DNA from: Melampsora larici-populina 98AG31
Lineage: Eukaryota > Basidiomycota > Pucciniomycetes > Pucciniales > Melampsoraceae
Assembly (NCBI RefSeq): GCF_000204055.1
Contig: NW_006768796.1
Location: 877,092 to 941,091 of the forward strand
Length of the DNA stretch: 64,000 bases
Direction of reading: 5' to 3'
In this document: positions 1 to 11,988 of the stretch, in pieces
Position numbering within the stretch: the first letter of the stretch is position 1
How the letters are laid out: each line of letters begins with the position of its first letter
Notes under the pieces: generated by a model
Databases searched by the model: none
Seen by the model: the letters and a program-made list of their open reading frames with translations, nothing else
What the model was told of the DNA's origin: nothing
Made by a program: the position numbers and the translations under genes

Positions 1-375
1 TAAGGCTGATTTCTGGCTGTCCTGGATTTTGAATGACCAAATGATGATTGTTGTTATTGTGATACTCAGGTGGTACGATTTCTGGTGGAGGTCCTTGGGA
101 TCTCTCGTATTCTCTCGCGGTATCGTCAGATCCGGGTGAGTCAATCTCGATGTTTGATAACGGGTCAGCAGCCGGTGTAGTGGTTGTGGATTCAATCACA
201 ATCGGTTTGTGGCTCGTATTTCCGTAAGCGTCCTCGAACTCTAGAACTGATCCGTCTAGGTTCGATTCGGGTAGAGCTGGCGTAGATTGGTGTGTACGGT
301 TCGCTTCCGTGCCTTGTTGTTGAGGGGTTCCTCGGTTCGCAAGGTCTAATGAGTTAAACAAATGGGGGAAAGACA
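1..375 (-). CDS. Partial unknown gene, one exon, cut by window edge
   Basis: On the minus strand this stretch is open throughout and reads as a low-complexity, Pro/Thr/Asn/Glu-rich tract with an acidic segment and an Asn/His run near the edge. An intron acceptor (pyrimidine-rich tract ending TTACAG) sits just upstream at 376-380, so the exon probably begins at 375 and continues past base 1. No domain is recognised. The composition would suit a cytoplasmic tail or a disordered region of a larger protein. Upstream exons to the right were sought up to about 1000 but none is convincing. Function unknown. Confidence 0.5.
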
Positions 376-1689
376 CTGTAACGATACAAGTGAAAAAGAT
401 GAGATTTATAATAGTCAGAGGAAGAGGAAGTAAGGTGGAGAGAAAAAAAAAATGGAAGTTAGTTTTACTTCTTTCAACTCAAGACTAGTTAGTTTGGGGT
501 TATAACAAGATAAACAAAGCTAATGTTGATTCTATTAAAATGAAGCGAGAAGAAGAAAAATTAAAGGAAAAAAAATATGAATCGATTTGAATTTACTTTT
601 GATTTTATAGATAACTGTTATGAAGTTATAAAGGCTGTTGAATTTGATTGAATAAGTAGGATGTAGATAGCAAGTTGATTTGTGCTCTTTCACTTTGCTT
701 GAGGATCGATTTGAATCGGGATTCGTAGTCTACTTATATGAGTGAAATCTTTGATCCAATACAATTCCTATGTCAATTTGTTCGATAATCACTGTTACGG
801 ATGACGTACGTTAGGTTTCTCTCGTAATTTTATTATTAGGTATTAATCTCTTGCTGACTCAGTTTTATTATTGCTTCGTCGCTGTTTGGGCAAGGTTGTT
901 GTTAGGATACGTTTGCGGATGTAAAATGGATGGAATCGATCCTGATCTGGTGGCGAGTGATTAGAGTAATGGTCAGTGTTCTTTCTTCGAAGTAATTGTT
1001 TTCGATATGGTGGCTTGAGAGAAGTCAGGTTTCCAAAAAAAATACTAACTGATTTTTATTTTAATTACTGAATCGAAGGACTGGTGAGCTCCGATCCCGG
1101 AAATTCCAAAAACTTCTCAGTTTTGATTGATTCCCCTTGGTGAGTCTTCTTGCTGATTGGTTTTTCTGAACGTTCGTCCAACTCGATATCCTGAAATCAA
1201 TATTCCTTTTCTTTGTCGTCGATATGATGCGTTGAAAGGAGTAGTTCCTTTTATTTTAGGATCTAAGTAAGTCCTTTATCTGGGATTTTCGAAATTTGAG
1301 CTCTTGTATATGTAACTACCCGACTCGTCGGTTCTGTAGTAGAACCTGCTCGACTGTTCAGTGTAATGTGTAAAGAAAAGGAGAGATTTGCTACTTTCGA
1401 GATTATAGAACACTGTACTTGTGAGTGTGTTTATTAAAAAAAATGGTGAAAATTGATATGAATTTTTTTTTTGGAACAATCAATAACTTGGAAGAATATT
1501 TGTAATTATTATAATCCAGTTTTATGATTGATTTTAATGGGTGTTATGTTTGATATGAACTGAAATGAGTAAAAAGTTGGTAGTGACTTATCTTACTAGT
1601 CACTTTGTTATTATGTATTTTGTTTTGTGATATCTACTATTTCTTATTTTGTCTAGTTTATTATGAAATCTCACACTTTTGGTTAACAA
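376..1689. other. AT-rich stretch without a supported gene
   Basis: Mostly A/T homopolymer-rich DNA with short broken frames. It may contain 5' introns and the promoter of the gene at 1-375, but I could not place exons. No repeat structure was recognised. Confidence 0.4.
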
Positions 1690-2669
1690 AAGGTTATTTA
1701 AGGTTGAGGTTTTTGGGTTTCAACACGATGAGGCCCCCAAATGTGAGGGTTGGGTACTCAGTTGAGGACTCAAGGCTCACTAGATGGCTAAGGAAGGTTT
1801 GCAATTTTAATAATTATCTTTTAGATTTCAATTATAAAGTAATTACAATTGGAAATTTAAGAAAGAAAAGAAAGGGGGGAGAGAAGACTGGTCTGTTTGG
1901 ATAAATCCAGACAGACTACAGTTAAATGACTCCTGAAAAGGAGATTTTAAATATAATTATAATTAATTATAACTGAAAACTGGATCCAAGGTTTTCCTTC
2001 AAACCTCTATTGACAGTATGAAGAGTGAGGTCTAGATCACTACACTGGTTGTTCTTATGGTCACCAACCTTGGGTTGTTCTTATGGTCACCAACCTAAGT
2101 ACTTATATATAGGCCACTACCCTGTGAGTTGTTGAAGGTCACTAACCTAGTAAATAATCTACTTGGGGAAAGTAGAGGATCCAGAAAATAGTTGAAGGGT
2201 GTATTACTTACTTTTAGTCAGGAACTGTTTAAAGTAGAGAAGTAAATCACTAGTCTTAATTTATAAGACCCTTGATTATGAACTTCTATATTACTTTAAA
2301 GATGTTCTTTAAAAGTGATGTGTAATAAAAGCTTGGGGATCCCTCTCTGAAGGCTGAGAGAGGAGGAGTTTATATACTCTCCTCTCCAGACCTAACTGTA
2401 GTGATATTTGTTTATATCACTGCAGTGGTTTAGGGTTTAATTATTACTGTTATTTATGATTATTATTAATACTACATAATTACATATACCTGTTATGTAA
2501 TTTATGTAGTATAAGCATTTTTAACTCTTGACACTGAGTTATGAGGTGTTATGAGTGTTTTATTACATATTACATATGATTTTAAATGTATATGTATATG
2601 TAATTAGGTTGTATATACGGTTTATTACAAGTTACATATGTTTTGTAGGGTTTATGTACATGTAATTAG
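1690..2669. other. Probable 5' leader/LTR zone of the Copia element
   Basis: AT-rich, non-coding, lying directly before the Copia polyprotein. It contains a doubled 24-bp unit (see 2047-2096) and a hairpin-like CTCTCTGAAGGCTGAGAGAG near 2342. No second LTR is present because the element is truncated, so LTR ends and a primer-binding site could not be fixed. Confidence 0.3.
2047..2096. repeat. Two-copy 24-bp direct repeat
   Basis: The unit begins GGTTGTTCTTATGGTCACCA and occurs at 2047-2070 and 2073-2096, separated by TG. A diverged third trace follows near 2128-2150 (GTTGAAGGTCACTAACC). Confidence 0.85.
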
Positions 2670-5153
2670 TTGTCTAAAGGTGGTTATCTATGTTACAAGT
2701 TAGTCTTTGGGTACATACATATGTATCCAGGGCTGACAACCGGAGCCTTGATGTCAGCATCGCTCGACGAGTTCATCGACCCCGATGCAGAGGCACCTGA
2801 AGAACCTGAAGGTCCTGTTTCGCAAGAACAAAAAGTTCTTTACAACATCTATGTCATGCGTCAACAAAAAGCTTCTGGGATAATGTTTAGTCACATGACT
2901 CAACAATATCGTATCATGGTCGAGTCTGAGGGGTTTATCTATCAACCCTTGAAAATCTGGCTTCTTATGAAAGAAAAATTTCAAGCCACCACCTCTAGCA
3001 GCAAGGGCAGAGCCTATTTTGCTTTTACTCGAATTGTGTTCACCTCTCTTGATGAGTATATCAAGGAAACTCGTTCTGCACCGGCAACTATGCGCGCTTG
3101 CGGTGTTAATTTCAGCGACGATCTTCAGGAATTGATAGGTGAAACTATCGTCGGCAACCTCCCGAACTCAATGGAAACGACTATTTTCATTTTTGACACC
3201 AAACGACCCCTGAAAATAAAGGTGGTTCTTGATGTCATGGAAACTTATCTTGTTGATTATAACGAGCGTCATTGTCGCGACAATTCAATTGCTTTGGCAA
3301 CACTTGCTAATCGCCCTCCACGACAAACACATCGCTTTCCTTACCCAACCTGTTCTAACGGACGTCACAACCCGGCTGTCAGAGGACACAAACCTGAGCA
3401 GTGCTATCAAGCTTTCCCGGGACTTCAACCAGCTAATCCAACGCCTGTGTCCAGAAGTCAAGCGACCACTGCCGTTCTACAGGCAGCTTATCTAGACGAC
3501 GTAATTGAAACTACCGTGTTTTCATGTCGCACTCCTACTGATGATGGCATAATCCTGCTAGACAGCGCATGCTCTGACCATATGGTTTCCAAGGTCAATC
3601 TGTTCAACAACTACGTTGAAGCAAAGTCTGATGTCTCTCTTGCGGATGGAAGTGTCATTCACATTGCTGGTAAAGGAGACATTCTATGTAATTCTTTTGG
3701 AGGAAATGTTGTTTTGCAAGCTTATCACGTCCCCAATTTAGGATCTCCATTAATCAGTATGGGTTGTCTTCTCAATGATGGCTATCATCTTTTTCATGAT
3801 AAAGGAATAGTCATTTTAACTAAAGAAGGATATGCTGGATTTTGTGGTCAAATCAGGAATCGAGTTATAGAGTTGGACATCATCTTAGGCGCGTCATCCA
3901 AATCTTTCACTTGCAATAAGACGACATCAGCTGATTACAATGTGCTACATAGAGGTTCAGGTCACACAAACACTCAACGACTTCAATTGATGTATGGAGT
4001 GAAGGCACCTGATGAGTGGTTCTGTGAAGACTGTGTAATTTCTAAAGGCCATCGTCTTCCATACCCCAGTTCACTTCCAAAAGCTACTTTTCCTCTTCAA
4101 TTTGTTCATAGTGATCTCAGTGGAAAGATGTCAACTGTTTCAGAATGAGGAGGACTTTATTATTCCAAGTTAACGGATGCTTTTACAAATTATAAACATG
4201 TGTATATTTTAAAAGCCAAATCAGAAACCATCTCTTATTTTATGAAATTTAAATCTGAAGTTGAAACTTTCCACAATTGCAAAATCGTGAGTCTAGTGAA
4301 TGATCAAGGCAGAGAATACATGTCAAAGGAATTTCGTGAAATGTTACAAGAAAACAGTACAATTTCCTACTTGAGTGCACCTTATACTCCCCAGCAAAAT
4401 CCTGTATCTGAGTGAGGTAACAGGACGACCACTGAAAAGGCTTGAGCACTTTTGCAACACTCTAACTTACCCATTTCCTTTTGGGCTGAGGCTGTCAATA
4501 CGGCAGTATTCTTGGAGAATGTGACGCCGATGGCAAAGATCAATGGTCAAACTCCATATGAGTTATGGCATGGTAGGAAGTTTGACGTGTCCCGTCTGAA
4601 ACCTTTTGGCTGCAAATCTTACGTGCTCATTTCGAAGAAATTTAGGAAGAAGTTTGATGCAACGTCAGCGCCAGGAATTTTGTTAGGTTATCAACTTGGA
4701 ATGAAAAACTATTGAATTAGGCTTGATACGGGTGAAACGGTTTATTCTCATGATGAAGAAATTGGATTGATTCATTCTACTGAAATCCTGATTCAGTCTT
4801 TGACAACTCCGGTTAACACTCCTCCTAACTCACCCATTGTTCTTTCACTTGTTCAAGAAGACTTTTCTGAGGAGTCTTTGCCTGAAGTTCCTTTACAAGA
4901 GGAGAAGCATGGTCAATTGGTAAGACAAAATGAGCCGGAAGAATCAGAAAACCAATTAGTGTTGCATGAAAATCGTATGCAAATTGAACCAGTACCTGAC
5001 ATTCCTAATCCACCTATTCCACTTCCGATCGTCCCAGTCAAGCACTCTTGGGATTGGCAAGATTCAACTATACCAGCTATACATGACATTTCAAGTGCTA
5101 TCGATGAATCAAACATTTTACCATCTGATTCAAAACGTGAAAAACACGGATGA
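2670..5153 (+). pseudogene. Ty1/Copia gag-protease-integrase polyprotein, decayed and 3'-truncated
   Basis: One reading frame runs from 2670 to 5153. In order it shows a Copia-type gag, a weak zinc-knuckle-like patch (about residue 230), a protease site LDSACSDHMV (about 298), a GAG-pre-integrase segment ending in Cys residues, and an integrase core with VNDQGREYM and SAPYTPQQNPVSE. It then has a C-terminal integrase tail (PFGCKSYVLI, GILLGY). Four internal stops (4146, 4413, 4443, 4713) and the last one (5151) are all TGA in the same frame. At 4413 the stop replaces the conserved Arg of the E-R-x-N-R-T motif. Reverse transcriptase and RNase H are absent because the frame runs into another element near 5150. 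Dead copy. Confidence 0.85.
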
Positions 5154-7327
5154 AAGACATAGGAACTCTCATTACAAAATATGAGAACCAGGCTAAGGAC
5201 AAGTCTTTACGGTTGGGAGAGGCGAACTGTGGTGAAACAAACCCTTACGCAAAAGGTGATAAATCAGAGTTCAAACACCCTGAAACCGGAGCTTACCTAC
5301 AGAACAACCGCGCCCCAGTCCAGTCAGCATCCACAAATGGATACGCCGGAACAAGCTCAGAAACACAACCACTCAAGCGCAAGAGAGGCAAACGTGGAGG
5401 CCACTCAACATCTCACCACCCATCGGCCAGACAACCTCCTCACCATGCAGCTCCCCCACCGGTACATCATCACTTGCCAATAAATCCTACCTTGTATCAG
5501 GTCCAACACCCTCTACCACCTGCAGCCCCCATGGCTGCTAATCGATTTCCTAGCAGAGGTGGAAGAGGAGGATTCCAACAACCTAGAAATGAAAGCCCCA
5601 GAGAACCGTCCCACAAAGACGTAGCAAGCAATCTTCCCTACAAGACCAGCATATTCCAGAGCAAAAACGGACCAGTGTGGCCAAAGGGGATCAAATGTGA
5701 TATGAAGATTCACGCCTGGAGAAATGCACTAGAAAAGCATCACCTCTTACCTCGGTTGCAATTCGTTCTCGACGGATTCAGAACAGGTTTTGACCAAGGT
5801 ATCCCAGACCACTCAATTGAAGGCCTCCCGTTTTTCTGCCCGCCCAACCATCAGTCAGCTCTCTCAGCTAGAGAGGACATAGAGAAGAACTTAAGACAAG
5901 AAGTTGCAGCAGGGAGAATGTATGGTCCCTACACAAAAGAAGAAATGTCATCAAGGTACAAGTTCTTTCGGTCTAGCCCTCTTGGCGCCGTGATAAATGG
6001 TGATGGTTCTTTCCGCCCAATGAACAATTTATCTTTCCCAAAACGAGACCCAAGCATCCCTAGCGTCAATTCCTTTGTAAACAAAAATGAATTCAAAACG
6101 ACGTGGGACAACTTCGAAAAAGTCGCCCTCCACATTGCAAACGCATCAGTACCATTACAGATTGCACTTTTTGATTGGCTTAAAGCCTATAGGCAAATCG
6201 GAACACACCCCAACCAGTGGCCCTCCCTACTGATCCAAGACTTCAAAGGCTTCCTTTACATCGACCTATGCATATCCTTTGGGGGAGTAGCAGGCTGCAG
6301 GAGCTTTGGTGGCCCCACAGACGCATGGAAGGAGTTAGTAGAAATGGAGTTTGGGCTAAACAGGGTGTTCCAATGGGTAGATGACAACCTAGTCATCAAA
6401 GAAAAATCAAGCACACTTAGCATGCATGAAGTAGTTGCTTACAGCACGAGCTTAGGTGTGAAAACAAACGAAACCAAGTTTACACACTTTAGCAACGAAC
6501 AGAAGTATATAGGTTTCCTTTGGAATGTCAACAAGAAAACCGTTTGTCTACCTCCGAAAAAGCTACAAGAACGTCAGACTCAACTGTCAGACTTCCTGGC
6601 CAAGGTTGATTACACCTACAAAGAAGTCGATAAGATGTACGGATGCCTCAGTCATGTTTTGTACATTGCCCCCCAACTACGTTGTTACTTACGGACAGGT
6701 TATTGCTGGAAATGCGAGTGGGTTAAACATGAAGCCAAACGCAAAATGCCCCCTCATGTTAGGAGTGACCTGGAAGTCTGGAGCAAAGACCTAGACAACT
6801 TTCCAAACCAACTCCTCTTGAAGTCTAGATTGGTTAATAACATCGGTTGGGTAGGTGATGCGTCTACGTCATACGGCATTGGTGTAATCATAGGAAAGTC
6901 CTGGGGACAATTCAAATTGAAACCCGGATGGGACCAACCCCTCGACGAACCAACTCGTGGGATCGCTTGGTTGGAAACAGTCACTGTACGTCTAGGACTG
7001 CTGATAGTACAGAAGCTGTGTTCCCTCGATGGAGAAAGGTTTCTAGTCTTAACGGACAACACGACAACTGAAGGAGTCTTACGTAACAAGTCCTCCAGAG
7101 ATTTCTGGGTCAACAAGGAATGGAAAAATATTTCAACCCTCCTCTTTCAGAACAACTGCCAACTGGAACAGTGACGGGTGTCTACGTTAGACAACGCAGC
7201 CGACGAGTTGTCAAGAGGACTTCCCTCTTCTAAGCCTTGGTACCTGCAAGTCCACATAACTCTCCCTGACAACTTACGACCCTGGTTAGAGAGCGTAGAA
7301 ATTCCAACACAGACAGAGCTCCTTTAA
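5150..7327 (+). pseudogene. Reverse transcriptase-RNase H of YR retrotransposon element 1
   Basis: The first ~60 residues resemble the gag C-terminus of the neighbouring Ngaro-like element (KDKSLRLGEANCGETNPY). A His/Pro-rich linker follows, then the RT: FRTGFDQGIPDH, LFDWLKAYRQIGTHP, SFGGVAGCRSFGG, and the catalytic VFQWVDDNLV. RNase H follows with IGWVGDASTSYGIGV and LTDNTTTEGVL. A TGA at 7172 interrupts the frame. Beyond it the same frame continues with LDNAADELSRG to a true stop at 7325, matching the ending of the second element. The ATG at 5150 overlaps the last Copia stop, so translation start is probably an artefact of the junction. Confidence 0.85.
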
Positions 7328-7565
7328 AACCTTCACGACAACTACCGACCTTGTCTTCGTCGATTACCTCCTTTTTGTAGTACTAAACACCCCATTTCAT
7401 ACCTCGTTCTAATACATTTCCTCTTCACATCTTCCCTATCTTGTCTACCATCGTTCATCCTGCTAAGTCCCAACCCAGTATCAGTACCATATATCATTCA
7501 CCCTAGTTCATATTACATCCAACCTTCTAATTCATACACCATCCGAACCCTCTTGGAACTCTAGC
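7328..7565. other. Spacer between RT and recombinase
   Basis: Pyrimidine-rich non-coding spacer; nothing else seen. Confidence 0.5.
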
Positions 7566-8039
7566 TTGAACCTTGAGAAAGGCCTTATTCCCTACATCGA
7601 TACCACAATACCCGGCATGAAGTGTATCAAATCATTTCTCCGGATAAAAGACAATGTCAAGCGCCCCTTAACTAGAGCGCAGCGACACATGATCCGGGCA
7701 GGATGGTGCTGTTCAACTATCAAATCCTACGCATCCAGCGTGAAGAAGTTCAAGCTTTACACCGCCCTGAAGCGCAGACCAGCCTTTCCAGCCTCAGTAG
7801 ACACAGTAGAACAATTCATCGTTTGGGCCGGACATAACGTCAACCACCGCGCGACAAACAAACCCGTTAAAGTCACAACAATAACCAAATACCTAACTGC
7901 TTTACGAACCTGGCATGCCTTCCACGGATACAACTTTCCCAACATCCACTTGACCTGATTGAAAACGCTACTCAGAGCATCGAAGAAGCTGGAAGTCAGA
8001 GCACCAGTTCAAAAAGCAAACAGACAACCAGTCACGCCA

Positions 8040-8080
8040 CACAGGGGCAAAAATTGATGCTCACAACTATGTGAGCGTTG
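8040..8080 (+). repeat. Left terminal inverted repeat of the CACTA-like element
   Basis: Starts CACAGGGGCAAAAATTGATG and pairs with 11309-11349. Each arm holds a 7-bp hairpin, GCTCACA-ACTA-TGTGAGC. Confidence 0.9.
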
Positions 8081-8413
8081 AAATTTTCTTGTTTTGTTCC
8101 CATTTGTTTCCCATTTGTTTCCCATTTCTTTCTGCTTGTCAGCTCAGTGTGTGATCGACAGAAACTGAGGAGATGAGTCAGGCCTCCCTCAGGCAACATT
8201 CCTTAGCAAAGAAGTGTGAGGGAGGCCTGACCCATCTGCTCCCTTCATCTAAGCCCCTCAGCTCATCCTCAGCGGCATCCCTTGACACCTGTGGCTGGCT
8301 GGGCTTTTGTCAAGCTAGCCCCGTGTTGGGTTTTACAACACCAACCCAAACTGTTTCGGGAACAAGGGCAACTGGGACGTCTCCAACAGTGCTGACTGTC
8401 AGCTCAGCTGACA

Positions 8414-10100
8414 GTGATCACTTTCACGTCCCTTTTTACGCATGAACAGCTCCAGTCTACATTGGACTCCTCGAAACCTGCCAGCTCTGGTCAAACCACG
8501 GTCAAGAGTGTGCCTGACTCGACTACGCCTCAGACTGAATCTAACGGAGTCTGCAATCTCGATATGATGAATCATTCACCAGTCACCGTCGGTAGGTCCT
8601 CAACCTGTCGTAGTCAGGTTCTCAGGTTCAGGAAGATATAATATTGACGTGCCATTCACGATATTTAGCAAACCCCCTCATAGTCGATGATGAGCGTTTG
8701 AGTCGGTTTTGTGAAGAATATGCTGGACAGGCACCGCAATCACTGCAAGAAATTTCTCAGAACAATCAAATCCTCTACCTCACAACTCGCGCCAACAAGG
8801 CCAACTTGGCTTTTTATCATCTACATTACCAATTTTCTCGCTCGCTGGATACACTCTCGGCACTCAAGATTATCCCGGGAAGCAAGGCTTGTGACTGGGA
8901 CCGGTCTTTTGTGCAGGAGATTGCTCAATCTGTTGACATGTATGTCCATTGCGAGATACCTCATGACGCTAAATGGGATCCCGAAACATCCGACGAGGTA
9001 GACTTGGTGACCACATCCCGGTTTGAATGGTGGGTAGTCTTCATGAATTATTCTTTGATTGAGATGATTGTTGAGCTTTGAATTGTCTCATTTGCCCACC
9101 AGTCTCCTTGCATACTTGAAAATCGTTGTTCATCGACACTTGATTGCTACTCATCCTCAGCAAGAGCTCAAGGCATGTCTGGTCGCATCTAAGATGCTGA
9201 TAAATGTGATCGACCACCTCAACAGCCGAGGCTTCCTTGAGCTCAGCGCTACCTGGACACCTTACGTGGTCAGTGTGTCGTATTCAAAGATGTGTTTCTC
9301 GAAATAGATCACATTCACATTTACATATATATATCCATCGCGTACTTCATCTCCTAGATCACTCCGGCGGCCCTTACATTCATCTTTGCCGTTTCTACTT
9401 GACACGAGTTTATGACAGCCTCTTATCGAGTAGAATCTTATGCGGATGCCTACCGATGCGTGAATATCCTGGCCGCATTGGCACCTACGTTAGTGCTACT
9501 TAGCTTGTAGGGTGCGCCACAGTCGTTGACCTTTGATCTACCCTATCGCCACTTCAACACTCGCACACATGATAGCACGTTCCAAGCTGCAAAATTGCAC
9601 GCCTCGTTGGAGCACGTGCTGAAGTGTTGCGATGAAGAAACCCTCAACCCGGGCTCGACTCTCTGGAGTTCAGCAATTCAGCCAGGAGCGGGTGAAACTT
9701 AGTCGCTTTCACCTTGTTCTTCTTCAAATACTGGAATTGCACAAACATCTTGCGCTCTGAATGAGCTCCCGCCAATGAGTGCGACTGCACCAGAGCTCCC
9801 ATCACTTAGCGCTGATGCAAGTGGTGCTGTCTACGTTCCTGATACTTGACCGGTCACACTTGAGTTATTGAATTTCGCCGCGCCCCAGCTCGATGCTTCC
9901 TTGTTTCAATTCCCAGGAACAGGATTCAATGTACCAGCACCGTGGGAAGCACCACAATGGACCCCCAGATTCGGATCCTCTCTCTATCCCTGCCAACGCT
10001 CGGGTACAATGACTTCGTTCCTCAATCGTTCATTGGTCCGAACTCGATTGACGGAGAGCACAAAGCTTTGGATACTTCACCTCTCCCTAGTTGGGCTTAA
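8414..10100 (+). pseudogene. Captured fragment of a fungal-specific transcription factor gene
   Basis: Discontinuous open pieces resemble the regulatory (fungal_trans-type) half of Zn2Cys6 transcription factors rather than a transposase. They include a helical stretch (8644-9015), then LLAYLKIVVHRHLIATHPQQ with ELKACLVASKMLINVID, then ITPAALTFIFA and SYADAYRCVNILAALAPT. A tail ends DTSPLPSWA with a stop at 10098. Plausible introns survive (for example GTGGGTAGTC near 9029 to CACCAG near 9102). The DNA-binding Cys6 cluster is not present. It lies wholly inside the TIR element, so capture (Pack-type transduplication) is the likely origin. Family assignment is from sequence feel and moderate. 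Confidence 0.4.
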
Positions 10101-10269
10101 GTAAACTGGTTCATCTACTGAAGGAAGTAAAGAAGTTGAAGTATCGATAATCGTATTAAATTCATGAAACGTTTTGGTAATTGTAATCGAATCTCTTGGA
10201 CTATAAGTTCAAAATAAGTCAATGAAAGTACACCACCAGAATTGTTTGAAAATTCAAGAAAGATATAAG

Positions 10270-10960
10270 TTAATGAAGAATTGATTGATATAAATTTCCA
10301 CTCAACTTTTCAAGCCAACCTAATCTAAAATCGGTTTTCACAATCCTAGTATTGGAATCGAAGACTTCAATACCTTGAGCTTTATCAACTAAATTATCCC
10401 ACATCCCTCTAAGCTTAGGAGGATTCAAAACTGATTTAAAATCATCCACATTAACTTTAGATTGATCAATCCAAAGATCACTGATAGCTCTAACCACCAT
10501 TTGACCATATGATTTTTTAAGATGAATTTGTACATTTGAAAATCAATCGGACCGATTCCATTTAATAATTCACGTGGGTTTGGTTTCGAATCTAAAAATG
10601 GAGTATGTGGATTTACTTGGGTTGCAGTAGGTGGGATTGGTTTCCATTGATTTGATTGATTTGAAGATAATAATGATTTGAATTCTGATAAAGCTTTGTT
10701 TAATGTATCTTGATACCTTTGATGTGTTCTGTTGAAGAATTATGAATGAGATTAGTTTAAGATTATAGATTAGGAAAGAGATGACTAACTGTTCAAAGGA
10801 ACCATCCATAGTTCGGTAGACTTTTGAGTGATTTTAAGATCTTCAAAGACATCCAAGGGATTAGGAGATTTGATGATGAATGATTGATGAATTGAAGATA
10901 AATACTTGAAGGTGGTCCAAAAACCCGGTCTCTGCTCAAAAACCCGCGGAATTTGGGCCA
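10270..10960 (-). pseudogene. Captured fragment of a START-like lipid-binding domain gene
   Basis: On the minus strand an exon ends TELWMVPLNS. A short intron (about 10738-10793) follows, then an exon with LNGIGPIDFQMYKFI. One base out of frame it continues SYGQMVVRAISDLWIDQSK, PPKLRGMWDNLVDKAQGIE and TRIVKTDFRLGWLE to a stop at 10270. The pattern MWD-x4-A-x-G-IE-x-FD-x-NTRI resembles START/helix-grip domains of fungi. A one-base frameshift near 10525 and loss of the downstream part make it a pseudogene. It converges with the captured transcription factor piece. Confidence 0.35.
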
Positions 10961-11308
10961 GGTTCCGGTCGTGATTCTTGGGTACCCCACAAACCAAATT
11001 TCAACAAAAGCGGGGTAAATTTGTGGTGTAGTGCTGACATATATTGGGAAGGGTGGTGAAAAAAAAATGATTTTTTTCCATCTTGGAGAGGTTCTGAGCT
11101 GTTCTGAGTATGCCTCATGAGCGGATCCTGAATACTCATCTCAGAGAATGAGCCCACAGAATGCTCATCCAAGATGAAAATGAGCATTCTCCAGCAATGC
11201 CAAGCAAAATCTGAGGAAAACAGCCTGATTGCCTGAACACTACCAAACTCATGAATTGAATGATTCTGAAACAAAATGAATCTTTTTTGGAGTTTTCAGG
11301 AAAGTCTA

Positions 11309-11349
11309 CAACGCTCACATAGTTGTGAGCATTGATTTTGGCCCCTGTG
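11309..11349 (-). repeat. Right terminal inverted repeat of the CACTA-like element
   Basis: Reverse complement of 8040-8080 with about three differences, ending GGCCCCTGTG. It retains the same internal hairpin. Confidence 0.9.
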
Positions 11350-11988
11350 CCAAAAGCTCTCCTCTCTCTAGTGTCAGATATTGCCGAGCTGGAAGTAGAC
11401 TCCAAAGGCTTAACCGCTCTGGTCCTCGTTGCATACTGGGGACTCGCCCGGTTGGGAGAACTCGTATACAAATCAGTCAAACATTACAGACACAATCATA
11501 CTGCCATCCTAAGAACAGACGTTAGAATTTACACCAAGCACACCAAAGAGGTAGCTGAAATCCAACTTTGCAAAGCTAAAACGGCTGCTCCAGGAGAAAT
11601 TCAACTCCTAACTTTGAGGGCCTCAGGAGGCGTCCTCTGCCCGGTAGCCGCCCTACAACAACTACTGACTAGCTTAGAAAAAGTCAAAGACCCATGTTTG
11701 TTTCTGACTCACGAGGCAAATGGCCACGCGGCAATCACGAGACCAATAATGACAAAGATAATGACGAGAACTTGGGGAAAAGACTCGAAATTGAGCGGCC
11801 ATTCTTTTAGGATAGGAGGAGCGACCCTGTTGACCAAGGCAGGAGTGCATTTAGATGCTATTACAGCCCTCGGCCGGTGGAAATCTTCCTGTCACACCCT
11901 ATATCAGCGTGAATGGAACAAGCAAGAATGGAAAGCAGCAAAGAGAATCTTACGTATCACGGAAGATGTCATTCCAAGGTACCATTGA

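Larger units (their letters stand above)
8040..11349. mobile_element. TIR DNA transposon, CACTA-like, non-autonomous, carrying host gene pieces
   Basis: The ends form 41-bp terminal inverted repeats beginning CACAGGGGC (about 38 of 41 positions match). It is flanked by a 3-bp target duplication CCA at 8037-8039 and 11350-11352. A CAC start with a 3-bp duplication suits the CACTA/EnSpm group; this is inference, as no transposase is recognisable inside. The interior instead holds a fragment of a fungal transcription factor gene (plus strand) and one of a START-like gene (minus strand), converging. Excision in silico restores the recombinase frame exactly. Confidence 0.85.
5150..11988 (+). mobile_element. 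Tyrosine-recombinase retrotransposon, element 1 (DIRS/Ngaro-like), degraded
   Basis: It carries RT/RNase H (5150-7327) followed by a tyrosine recombinase (7566-11988), the gene order of DIRS-order elements. Its proteins align along their length with those of the Ngaro-like element at 13273-22465. Most of gag is missing: only a gag C-terminal-like stretch is fused ahead of the RT, abutting the Copia relic. The recombinase is split by a TIR transposon (8040-11349). Outer ends are uncertain, and no A/B split direct repeats were found around this copy. Two in-frame TGA codons show it is not functional. Confidence 0.75.
7566..11988 (+). pseudogene. Tyrosine recombinase of element 1, split by a transposon
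   Basis: The N-terminal half (7566-8039) has the core-binding fold seen in the intact copy: TIKSYASSVKKFKLY, FIVWAGHN and TITKYLTALRTWHAF. A TGA lies at 7956. At CCA (8037-8039) a 3.3 kb TIR element enters. The frame resumes at 11350 with the catalytic half: Arg in ARLGEL, SGHSFRIGGATLL (His-x-x-Arg) and the Tyr in TLYQREW. Removing the insertion and one CCA restores continuous frame and alignment with the intact recombinase at 20257-21441. It would integrate circular cDNA by site-specific strand exchange, but this copy is dead. Confidence 0.85.

Noticed and set aside
240..290. GGTTCGATTC motif suggestive of a tRNA T-loop
   Set aside because: No matching acceptor, D or anticodon arms nearby; lies inside the open minus-strand exon.
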